From Poa pratensis (Eukaryota; Streptophyta; Magnoliopsida; Poales; Poaceae): DNA of 64,000 bases. Made by a program: the position numbers and the translations under genes. Below are positions 46,501 to 58,500 of the stretch, in pieces. Location: NCBI GenBank assembly GCA_947311845.1, contig CAMZMU010000080.1:45880745-45944744 (forward strand). Reading direction: 5' to 3'. The notes under the pieces are model-generated. The model ran no database searches and was not told where the DNA came from. It saw only the letters and a list, made by a program, of their open reading frames with translations. Position 1 is the first letter of the stretch; each line of letters starts with the position of its first letter.

Positions 46501-49500
46501 AGGAGAGGCAGAATAAATTTCTGCAAGATTTGCTGGAAGTACAAGCAGGACGAGGAAGGGATGAAGCACTTAAAGGAGTGACTCTATCTGATTTTGAAAA
46601 TGCTAGACCCATACCATTTGCAAGAGCTCCAGAACCAATGGACGCAGAAGATTGGGTGGTAGATACTGAGCAGAAACTCAACACAGTTGGATGTTCTGAT
46701 GAGGAGAAGATTAGGTATGCAACCCATTTGCTTACCGGACCAGCAGCATCATGGTGGGAAGCCATAGTGGCAACACTACCTGTTGATCATGTCTTAACTT
46801 GGGAGGAGTTTAAGAAGAGGTTCAGGGAAGCTCATGTTCCTGAAAGTATTATGGAATTGAAAAGGAGAGAGTTTGAGAACCTGAGACAGAATGAGTTACC
46901 TGTTGGACGATATGTCAGTGCGTTCAACATGTTATCAAGGTATGCATCAGATGAAGTGGATACCGAGGAGAAAAGGAAGAAGAGATTCATGAAGGGTCTA
47001 AATCCTTTCATGAAGATGCAGTTAAGGTTGGCTAAACCAAAGGAGTTCCAGGAGCTGGTGGATGCAGCTATAACACTGGAAGATGATTATAAACTACTTC
47101 AGGAAGAAAGAAGGAAGAAATCAAGGATGGAACCAAGTAAGTTTCAAGTCCAACGACAACCACCAAACCTACGTTTTAAGCCTAAGCTTAGAACAGATAT
47201 GAGGAAGCCTATTCAGAGGAATCCTAATCCCATGAATAATATCATTTGCAACAGCTGTGGAATGAGGGGACATATGGCCAAGGATTGACAAAAGCCAAAA
47301 ATTATCTGTTATGGATGTGGTCAAGCTGGACATATGAAGCCAGATTGCCCAAATAAGCAAAACCAGCAAGTGTGTCGAGGAGCTGGAGGGGGAAATAATC
47401 AAGATGGTGGAGGATTTAAGCCACAAATGGAGGACGCAGGATGTGCGGAGATTTCCGAAACTTGAATAGTGTGACTATCAAGAATAAATACCCATTACCA
47501 AGGATACAAGATCTGTTTGATCAAGTAAGAGGAGCAGGGGTATTTTCCAAGATTGATTTAAGGTCAGGATATCATCAGATAAAGATTAAACCGGAAGATG
47601 TTCCGAAAACGGGATTTGTATCAAGATATGGACATCATGAGTATCTAGTAGTACCATTTGGATTGACCAATGCACCAGCAATATTCATGAATCTGATGAA
47701 CAAGATTTTTATGCCATATCTGGACAAGTTTGTGATAGTGTTTATTGATGACATATTGGTTTACTCCAAAACAAAAGAAGATCATGCAAGGCATTTGAGC
47801 ATTGTGTTGCAAACTTTGAGGGAGCATCAGTTGTATGTTAAGTTTAGCAAGTGTGAATTTTGGTTGGATCAAGTAGAATTTCTTGGTCATGTGATTAGTA
47901 AAGAGGGAATTGCAGTTAATCCCGAGAAAGTGAAGGCAGTATTGGATTGGAAAGCACCTAAAAACCCTAAGGAAATAAGAGGATTTTTAGGAATGGCCGG
48001 ATATTATCGGAGATTTATTGAAGGATTTTCTAAAATAGCCGGGCTAATGACTAAATTACTCAGAAAGAATACTCCATTTGAATGGACAGAGAAGTGTGAG
48101 CAGAGTTTTCCAGAACTCAAACGGAAATTAACAACAACACCTGTGTTAGCAGTACCAGAAACTGGAAAAGTATACACAGTTTATTGTGATGCATCCAAAA
48201 ATGGATTAGGATGTGTATTGATGCAAGATCGTAAGGTAATTGCATATGGATCAAGACAATTGAAACCACATGAACTCAACTACCCTACCCATGATTTGGA
48301 GTTAGCAGCAGTAGTTTATGCTTTGAAGCAGTGGAGACATTTCCTTTATGGAGAAAAGTGTGAACTATATATGGATCATAAGAGTTTGAAATATTTCTTC
48401 ACACAAAGGAATTAAATAAGGTAGAAATTCTGAATTCACTCTAAAATCAGAAGATGAATCATTATGGTATCATGGTAAAATTTGTGTACCATCGATTCAA
48501 GAGATCAAGAATGTAATTTTGAAAGAAGCTCATGAGACACCTTATTCTATACATCCTGGGAGTACCAAGATGTACATGGACTTGAAGAAAGTGTTTTGGT
48601 GGAATAATATGAAAAGGGAAATAGCAAAGTATGTGGCTGAATGTCATACCTGTATGTAGGTAAAAGCTGAACATCAAAGTCCAGCTGGATTGCTACAACC
48701 ACTACCCATTCCCAAATGGAAGTGGGAAGATATAAGTATGGATTTTATCACAGGATTACCCAAAACAAGAAAGAATAAGGATGCTATTTGGGTAATTGTG
48801 GATCGATTCACCAATAGTGCCCATTTTATAGCAATAAATCATAAAGATACTGCGCCAGTGTTAATAGATCAGTATGTGAAAGAAATAGTTAGTAAACATG
48901 GAATACCTTTGACCATTGTGTCAGACAGAGGATCTGTTTTTACCTCAGCATTTTGGAGACAGTTACAAAAAAAGCTGGGATCACACTGAAGTTATAGCAC
49001 CGCTGATGGCCCTTCACGTAGTTACCCCACAATGGTGCCAGAAAACAGTTGCTAGCCCCTTCGCGTGGTACCTGCGTGAAAAGTAAATGGGTTAGGTTGA
49101 GACTCCTAGTGCAGACTGTATGTAGTAGTGGAAGACATTTTTTTCCCACGAGGGTGACTCGAGGGTTTAATATCGAACTCTCGGGGAACCAGTATTTCAG
49201 GTGTTATCTCCTTATCCTTCTCTTGAGAACCTGCAACAAAATAAATTGTTTTGTGCCCTCAACCTCACCAAGTGGTTGTCAAGCACAAGGTGTGAGAATG
49301 ATAATAAAATAAATATGCAAACAGTAGTAAATATGCAATGATGGTAAAATAAATATGCAATGATGGTGGAAACAATGGTAAATGATATTTTTGGTTTTTT
49401 TATAATGTATGCAAGATGTGAAAGTGTTTTTATATTTTCGGAATTAAAAATGGAAGCAAACAAAAGTGGTGATAAAAGTGTTGGAAAGGTGTTTCTTATG

Positions 49501-52500
49501 ATTAAAAATGGACCGGGGTTCATGGTTTCACAAATGCACTCTCTCTTGATAAAGTGGTAGACAATGGAACACTAAAATTAACATGAAAGATGGCAAAACA
49601 TGGTTTGACAAGTTATTAATAATATGGGCATCACGTCCTAACATAGAGATCTCAAGTATAAGTTGTTCTCTCTCTTATGCTCCACCAAGATGCGAACTAA
49701 ATCATAACACCTTAGTAATTAAGATAAATCAGAGCATAGCAATAAGTTCAATGACATGAAGTTAAAATAAGAACATGCTAGATCTAGTCATGGAGGTAGT
49801 GGCCAAGGTCACATCCACTCTCCGGTAGAATGGTATTTTTGTTTATCCCTAGTGAGACAACAAAGTAAGGTAGAAAACCCAAGTGGATTGCAGAACTATC
49901 TGTCACGTTCACTGCACTAGCCACCCCCCGTTACTCCAACTAATGCACACGTTCCCCCTCACATGCTCTCATAAACATGCTTGATCATGACAAGTAAATA
50001 AGAACGGGGTACATAATATGCATCTATTTTCATAACTGAAACAAAAACATTGCAATCTCAAACATGTATTAACTCATAATAAAGATCCACCACAAAGGAA
50101 TTACATAGATGACCGTAATCATGTTCAGCAGCTCATACGGTACTAATTAGTGAAGCTCATAGAGAGGAGAGATACATAAGTTACTTCCACAAACCCATAG
50201 TCCAGAGGTGGACTACTCCCTCTTCATCATGGTGTCGGTGGAGATGTTGTTGGAGGAGAAGGAGACCACGCCGGCAACGCCCCGCCGGAGTTTTCCCCTC
50301 CAATCTTCAGCTCCAGGTCTCTGTTTCGTGGTTTCTATGTTTCGGCGGCGCTCCCTTCCGCGAAAGACCTGGGGGGTCTATATATAGTCGTTTTTAGGTC
50401 AAGACGTAGCTTCGGGAAGAAGGATCGACGGCAGCGGAGGCTCGAGGGCCATTTTGGTGGGTCCCGCACGGTCAGGGAATCTGGCCGCGTGGGCCCACCT
50501 CTTTCGGTTTTCTGGTCTCCGTTTCTTCGTTTCCTTTGCGCCTACGTTTCGTTCCTTCAAAAAAAGTGATCCTCGTAAAATCTCAGGTCATTATGACGTG
50601 ATTTGGTCGCCTGAAACGTAAAAATATAGAAAAAGGGGTTTTCTGACAGTGCAGGGTTAATTCCAAAAAAATGGGGAAATTGTAATTATCCCCAAAACTC
50701 AATATAAATCATGAATATAACCCTTATATGATGCAAATAACATGGAATAACATGTAATAAAATGTAAAGTTCATGTATGCATTTTACATGCATCAACCGC
50801 GTATCATCCCCAAACGGGTGGACAGACTGAAAGAACCAATCAAATTCTAGAAGATATGTTGAGAGCATGTGTTCTTGATTTTGGAGGATCATGGGAAGAA
50901 CACTTGCCATTGGTTGAATTCTCTTATAACAACAGTTATCAGAGTGGTATACAAATGGCACCATTTGAAGCTTTATATGAAAGAAAATGCAGATCGCCAA
51001 TTTGTTGGTTTGGAGTTGGAGAAAGCAAAGAATTTGCACCTGAATATATCAAGGAACAACAAGCTATTGTTGATATCATTAGGGATCGACTAAAGATAGC
51101 TCAAAGCAGACAAAAGAGTTATGCTAATCTTTCAAGAAGGCAATGGGAACCTGAGATACAAGATATGGTGTATCTAAGAATTAGTCCAACAAAAGGGGTA
51201 AAAAGATTTGGAGTAAAAGGAAAGTTAAGCCCCAGATATATTGGACCATTCCGAGTTTTGAGTCAGAAGGGCACAGTGGCTTATGAATTGGAATTGCCTG
51301 ACATATTGTCTCAAGTACACAATGTGTTCCATGTGTCTCAACTTAAGAGATGTCTGAAACCACAAGAAGGACCAATTGAGTTTGAAAAGTTGAATTTACA
51401 GCCGGACTTGTCATATGAGGAACAGTCCGAGAAGATATTAAGGGAGAACTGGAAAATATTAAGGAATCGAGCAATTTAAGTATTGTCTAGTTCAATGGAA
51501 GAATCATTTTGAAAGGGAAGCAACTTGGGAAAAAGAAGAAGAATTGTGACGAGATTACCCGCACTTGTTCAGGTATCTTATAGAAGAAACTTCGGGACGA
51601 AGTTTAGTTTAAGGGGGAGAGGATGTAATACCCCACAGTTATAGGACTCGAGAGGGTAGAATATAGGGATTGCATTTGTGCATTCATGCATCTTTTGGTG
51701 AAATCTGGAAAAATTTCGCGCTTTTGTGTTAAAAAGATCTAGGGTTGATACCAGACGATTGTTGTGGGGCTGGGAGACAGTCATCGACAGATAGTCCATA
51801 GGTATCGATACACCCGAAGTCATATCTTCAAAACTCAATATTATTATTGCTTAAAACTAATATCTGGATTTCGAAAGGAATTCTATCAAATCTAAATTTA
51901 AATCAATTCTATATCTTATCTAATTCATTACCAACACATATATGAAATCTCTTTATACATTTATATCAATAAAACATAATGGAAATAAGTGGAGGAATAA
52001 TTCTATTCTTATTGCATCACAACACCGATTCTTATACAATTCATTTCCCATAATTCAAATACAAAACTCTATTGAATTCGCATTACAATTCTCCTCAAAT
52101 TCAGATATAAATCATGAATGAAATGATTACAAACATATCTTACAACCATTAAAAATTACAAATAGGAATAATAAAATTTCTAAAACTAAATTCTTCATGT
52201 ATTCCTTGAAGATCTCCTAATCTGCAAAATAAACACCACAAATAAAAGGAATGGGGGTTGGTGTTAGAATGTTGCCAACACCATTTGGTGCTGGCATATT
52301 AATATTTTGCAATCTGGTATTAGCCTAATCAAAACCAGGGTTCAAAAAGGCTAATCAATTGGAGAATGCCAATAAATCAAAGGCAGCAGTGGTATTGATC
52401 ATACTCATGAATCCGAAGGCAACAATAGGGGCAAAGGCATTTGTTCAGCACTGAACACAAATCATCTTAGGCAGCAAATAGTAAAAGCGACCAGTGATGT

Positions 52501-55500
52501 TGGAACATTTGATCCAATGATCTTGGAAAGCAAAGCAATAGATAAATTTACATTCTCCAAAAATATACCAGAAAACAATTCAAAAGAAAGCCACATTATT
52601 GGTATCACATTTGCCAATGGATTAGACAAATGGATCCTAATCCTACTCTTTAAGCTATTGATTAGCTTAATTAACACATACACTTGTGTTTAATCACAAC
52701 AAACCGACCATGTAAACCATTCCTTCACAGCCAAGCCTTCCATCACAAATATCTGAAGCAAGATAAGATCAATGACTCAGTACATATCACCAAGGGGTGA
52801 TGAACTATGTAGCAGCAGCAGGAGCTTATCTCCAAGGTTAAAAGAAGAGCCAAAAGCAGTCAATAGTGGCAGCTCGAGGTAGAGAGGGCCACTGTAAGCA
52901 GGTGAATCACAACGGCTCAATTATCCAGGTGTCACCAGCCCAGGATACACCAAATCAGTATAAATACATGGCCAGATCATAGCCCACAGCTCGCAATAAT
53001 CACAACACACACGTTTCACATCCACCTGAACACCTACCACACACATTTCCATTTGTTCTTCACCAAGAACAACCACAAACCGCAAGCACATCATGGAAGT
53101 AACCTAATCCATCCACCACAATCCATTTCAGCTAGTTAAATACACTCTAGGAAATTTGAAGCAGCAAGGAGGAGCAGGCAAAATCCACACGACGCAGGTT
53201 ATCATCATTTTCCAGAAGCACAAGCTGCTCGACAACAGCAGGTTGAACCTGTGTGCTAGAGAGAGACCAAGCAGGTTCTGTAAATGTCAGAACCATGCTA
53301 GAGAGGTGTATTCAGCATCTGTTCTTAACAGAACCTTGCTAAGCAAGGTAGGGTGTTGTAGAAAAAAAGAATTTGCAAGGCAGAGAAGCATCTGTTCTTT
53401 ACAACAAGCTAGGAAAGAGAGAAGAAAGGAAGTGCAGTTGCTTGTTTTAGCAATTGTTTGAGCATAAAGGGGCAAGGGAAAGAAAAGGCATCAATGTAGT
53501 ATATGTTCTTATTTTGTTTTTCCAAAAATTTACACAAGGCAGTGAACCAGCAGAGCTGGATTAGCTGTGCTTAGCACATCTTTACACTGAAAGAATCACA
53601 GCAAAGCATAAAAAGCATTTCTTAACAAGAAAGCTACTGTGTAACTTTGCAAGGAGGCATCACAGCAAGCAAAACTTGTCTAAATCATGCCCAAATCAAT
53701 TGATCATCACAGCTAGATCATGCAGTACAAGTTCTAGCTCAGAAATAATTTTCTAAAATGATTTTCTTCATCTGTGAGCAAGAAATGCTTCCAACATAAA
53801 TTCCAGAGGTCATGGAGTGATCTGAATACACTAGATCACCACCATTCATCTCATTCTTGATGCACCGAGAATAATCAGTACATATCCGAGAGCAATTCAT
53901 CAAGGAATCATCTCCAATTCATCAAGAACCTAACAAATATAATACATCCATGCTTAATCGTAGTTTAATAGTATCTAGAACTAGTAGAGGGACTAGGGAT
54001 TAGAGGAGAAAGAAAGGAAATGAGTTCTTACCGTGCGTCCATGGCCGTAGCTCCACAGCGGCGAGGCAGTGCTCGCGCTACCATTGGAGGGGGCACATGG
54101 AGGTCGTGGAGCAGCACCACAGCAACACGGCGGCACAGAGAGCAAGCTCTGCACCTGCCATGGTGGGCACGAGAGCTAGGAGAGCAGCGGAGAACGGCGA
54201 GCAGCACCGGCACCGAAACCCTAACCCTAGGGTTGGGTTGAGCGTGGCCGCGAGAGGAAGAGAGGCACGAATCGCTTGGGCTAGATGGAGAAGCGGAGTA
54301 AGGGGGTTGTTTTGCCCCAAGCCACAGCGGCGGAGGTGGCCGGAGTTGGCCGGAGCAAGGCGACGGCGGCGCAGGCGACTCGGGCGCCAGAGGTGGTCGA
54401 GCACGGGCTCGTGCGTGAGAGAGAGAGAAAGAAGGAGAGTGGCTCGGTCGGTTGACCGGACCCGAGTCCAAATTCCTTGACCTGGTTCAACCCAGTGTTG
54501 ACCAGGGGCCTTTTGGTAATTTTACCAAATTGTGAAATCTTCAAATTTCAAAAATGACTAAAATTCAAATAAAATCCTAAAAATACTTTAAAAATATCTA
54601 CAAATATCAGAAGAAAATAATCTTCTTAAATAAGATACTAAACGGAATTTTTGAAAATTATTTCCTGTAGCAAAAATTCAAAGGATCCTTAAGTGGAAAT
54701 GACTTTGAAATATTTCAAATTATTTTCAAATGAAATAATATGGGAAAATTAAATACTAAGTTCAAAGTATAATTTGAACTATATCATGAATGTCATGTCA
54801 CTCATACTAAATAAAAACAAAAGAAAAGAAATCATTAACAAAATTCTGGGAAATTTCGGGAAAGAAGAAAATCATCTCATCTTATGCATAATAGCATTCA
54901 TTTGGATCTTTAAACATTGTCTCATACAGACAATGATGTTGATTTTCAGAACACGAGGGTCACAATTCGTCGGAAGCATTAGACTGCACTACTTATCAGC
55001 CTCAAGGCAAGTTCCAACTTGCATGTCCTTGATTGATTATTTTTATCAAAGTAATTGCAAAGTATTATGGTTTATCATTGCATGAAAAAGAAAAACCTAT
55101 TTTCGAATGATGTGAATTGCTATACTTATTATGGTTGGCTGGCAATGGAACCACGGTTTGATGTTGTGGTGGAGGTTCAATTGTACGGGAAAGTATATAC
55201 CTAGGATTAAGAACCCATGGCCCAGTGATCCTTACGTGCCTTATCGACAGCATCAACCAACAGATTCACTATGGATGGACTCGTCAGAGGTTTCTTCCCT
55301 CATTCACATATCCTCGGCAGACTATTACCTGGTTGTGTCCGTTGCGGCAGCCAACAGCGTGGGAGCGCATACCTTCCCCACCCGACGGGGTGATTTGGAA
55401 TAGGAACTCGGGAGTGGTGACGAGCTATTGGTCTTTGTACCAGGCTGGGTCGTAAGGAGCGGATATGCGTTGTGCGGGGAAGCGACTCCACATGACTTGT

Positions 55501-58500
55501 TGCCCTGAGTTCTGGCTATAGCACACATGGTGTGCTGGGAGAGCATAAAGAGCCAGGCTGCTGTTGGGTAAAGTGATGCAGCTCTGCAGAGTTAAACAAA
55601 GAAATTGTGACTGTTACATCCTTGTTCCAGGAGGGAACTATGGTCGCGGCGGGAAAGGAATCCCATGTGATTCGCAAGACCCGTGGAGGCTAGGGGCATA
55701 GTTTTCTAAAATAAAATCGACCTTTTCCTAAAAATATTTTACAAAACTTGCATATGCATCTTGACTTTTTTGTCAAGATGGTAGCTAGTGCATTCCACTT
55801 ATCTAAGCGTTAAGCTGAACTTGCTGAGTAACGTTGTTACTCATTCGTTCCCTTTGTACCCCATGCTTAGACTCTGAGGAGGCAATTGAGGAGAACTACC
55901 GAGCATACCATGCCGACGACGTCTACTTTGAAGCACCTGATCTGTCTGGAGGAGTAGAGGGCGTCGACTACATAATCGCATACGGAGCCGACGACGTTGA
56001 AGAAGAGGAGGTGGAGACTTAGAATATCCCTAGTAGGAATCAGGCCGAGTCAGACTAGACTAGTACTACTTAGCTGCTTAGCCAACATGGTTCTTAGTTT
56101 GCTGTTTTCTATCGCTAGTAGGTTGACACCTGTCAACATCGCAATAATAGACCTTCCTCCCATGTCGGAGGAGAACGTCAATGTTTTTATGCATTTCTGG
56201 CTTGTAATCTTTAGCAGTGTGTAATAAAGTGGACCCGCAATGTTTCGGTTGTACTACTCTGAGTGATGTAATATTTACGGAGTAGTCCTTCCGTGGGTGT
56301 TATGTCAACGACTTGTACACTACAATATGCAGTGGTGTGCTGGGTCACCGCAGAAGTCCGGCCACGTGCAATCAAACAAACGCCACCCCAGCCATGCGCA
56401 ATCAAACGTCGTGGGTGTCGCCGTCGTCGCTCTGGTTGTAGGCAGTTCTTGGGCGATGGCCAAATGGAACATGTCGTGCGCCGCCTTCGCCATCGCGTCC
56501 ATGGTCAACAAGTCGGTGGTCAAGATCATGAAATCCTGGCTTCTTTTCTTCACGACGACCTTCTTCTTCTCAAGCTCGAGCTTGATGTCGGTCTTCTCCA
56601 TCAAGGCCGTCCACCTTGCGTCATTCTCGGCGCGCCTCAAGCTCGAATTGGAGGAGACATCGGCAAGGACCTTGTCGATGGATGACTGGACTGTCGTGTC
56701 ACGCTGCACGGACACCGGGAGTAGCGGATACCCCATTTTAGTTGGTTTGGCACGGGGTGCGAAGGAGGCTTAAGATCGCCGGTTTCCGAAGGAGGGAGAG
56801 ATTGTCTATGTCGAGCAAGCTTCAAAGAACAATATAGGGACACAGGGAGTTACTCAGGTTCAGGCCGCCCAGAGGCTAAACGCCCTACTCCTGCATGTTT
56901 GGATTGCTGAGTTCATCCTGGAGTGGCTACAAGGTGGTTTCGGGGTGGCGACCCGGATGCTGGTGTCTGGAGGAGGAAGAAGAGCAGATCCTGACCCGGA
57001 GGAGATCACCTCTCTTTTCTTCTCCTTAGCGATGATTAGTTCTCAACTTGGATTCAACCCCTCTTCCTTGGTGGCCTTGGTCCTCCCTTTATAGGCCAGG
57101 GGGTTGCCACAAGCGGTCACGCAAGGTGCATGCTAGTGTTTAGGCGGGAAGGCCAAAAGGTGGTCTTGCACGGCGGCAACACGTGGCTTCACCTTCACCT
57201 TTCGTTAGGCCTTGGGGTTTGTAGGATCCCAAAAGCGCGCCTGCTTTTGGGAGGGACACGGCTGGCTGGCGGCAGGATGGCCTGACATCCGCACCACGGC
57301 TGTCCCCTGATGATGCCATCACCGGCATGATGCTGCTTCCTTCTTTTCTTTGCGCCGAAGCCTTCCCTTGATCTTTTCCTTTAGCTGACGTTGGCATGCT
57401 GATCCTCAAGACGTACGGAGCAAGCACAAATCCTATGCCTCGGCAAAGGATAAGCCTAGTTGGTCTGCGAGCTCGACTCCTTGCGGGTCCTCGTCTTGAC
57501 TTTCGGGTGGAAACCCCAGAGGGTTGCCCGGGTTAGAGTCCTTAGTCGTTTTCCTTGTCGATGCTGATCTTGGCGTGTCACCGTTGGGCGAGTGGGCTGG
57601 CCCACTCACCAGGTTGACTTGATCTGGGCCATCTTCGAGTTGGGTCCACCAGGTGGACCCAACTTTGGTTGGAGTAGGGGAACCCCATGTTCCACTGCTA
57701 CGACATGGACCCTCTCTGTCACGGCCGCTGCCAAGACGACCGCCTTTGCCTTCTTGTTCCCGATCGATCGTCCCTCCGAGTTCAGTGCATCGACGTTGAG
57801 GTCGGCACGACGACCTTTGTTGAGCAACTTCCGGTGCGCCTTCCATTTCTCACAATTTTGAAGCAACTTGAAGCAATGGATCAAGCCGAACTCCTTGTCC
57901 TTGCTTTGGTCCCGGTAGAAGGCGAGCGCGTCGACGAGCTAGCAAAACACAAAGGCGGCGATTAAGGTTCGTCCATATGCACATAAAACACGACTTCGAC
58001 ATGAACTTACTTGGTCGCTTTGTGTCTTCCCACTCTCGGGCCGATCACGGATGTTCTCGAGAAATCCGTGGAACTTGTTGATGACCTTTTGTATGTGACG
58101 CCACCTATGCTCGATGGCACCTTTGCCGCGATCCATGTAGACGAGGTAGTAGTTCTTGGTGAACCGGCGCTCGTCGAACTCGGTCTTGATACTCGTCCAG
58201 TTGGCCGTGCTTGTTTGGTTGGCGCCGGTGATCGAGTTCCCACTCACAGCCTTCCATGATTCCACCCAACACTCGTCCTCCTTTGTTGTCCAACAAATGC
58301 CCTGGTTCCCATTCCTCTTCTTCTTCTTCACGACGCTTCCATCTGGGTGATCACCACCTCCTCGCCTTATTCGTCGTTGGTTTCGTAGTATTCCTCCTCA
58401 TCGTCGTCCTTCCCCTTGTCGCCGATCGGCGCCTCCTCTTCATCGTCGTACCCCGTCATGGGGACGCTGTCGTGGATCATGTTGTCCATGATGTCGTCGT

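Larger units (their letters stand above)
41009..56352 (+). mobile_element. Tekay-type chromovirus (Ty3/gypsy) with very long LTRs
   Basis: 5' LTR 41009-44697, PBS TGGTATCAGAGC at 44700 (initiator tRNA-Met), an extra reading frame (44884-46032), gag, RT-RNase H, integrase with a C-terminal chromodomain, PPT, and 3' LTR 51624-56352. Target duplications are GAAAT (41004-41008) and GAAGT (56353-56357), one mismatch. Long LTRs starting TGTAATACCCC, a chromodomain and an iMet PBS are typical of the Tekay/Del clade. Protease and the start of RT are deleted, the RNase H end and integrase start are deleted, and a solo LTR splits the integrase, so the copy is dead. It sits in the Harbinger element. Confidence 0.93.

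Noticed and set aside
49212..49560. Small frames on both strands within 49004-50795
   Set aside because: They lie in a solo LTR and match equivalent frames at 6973-7321. They are shared LTR sequence with no protein features.
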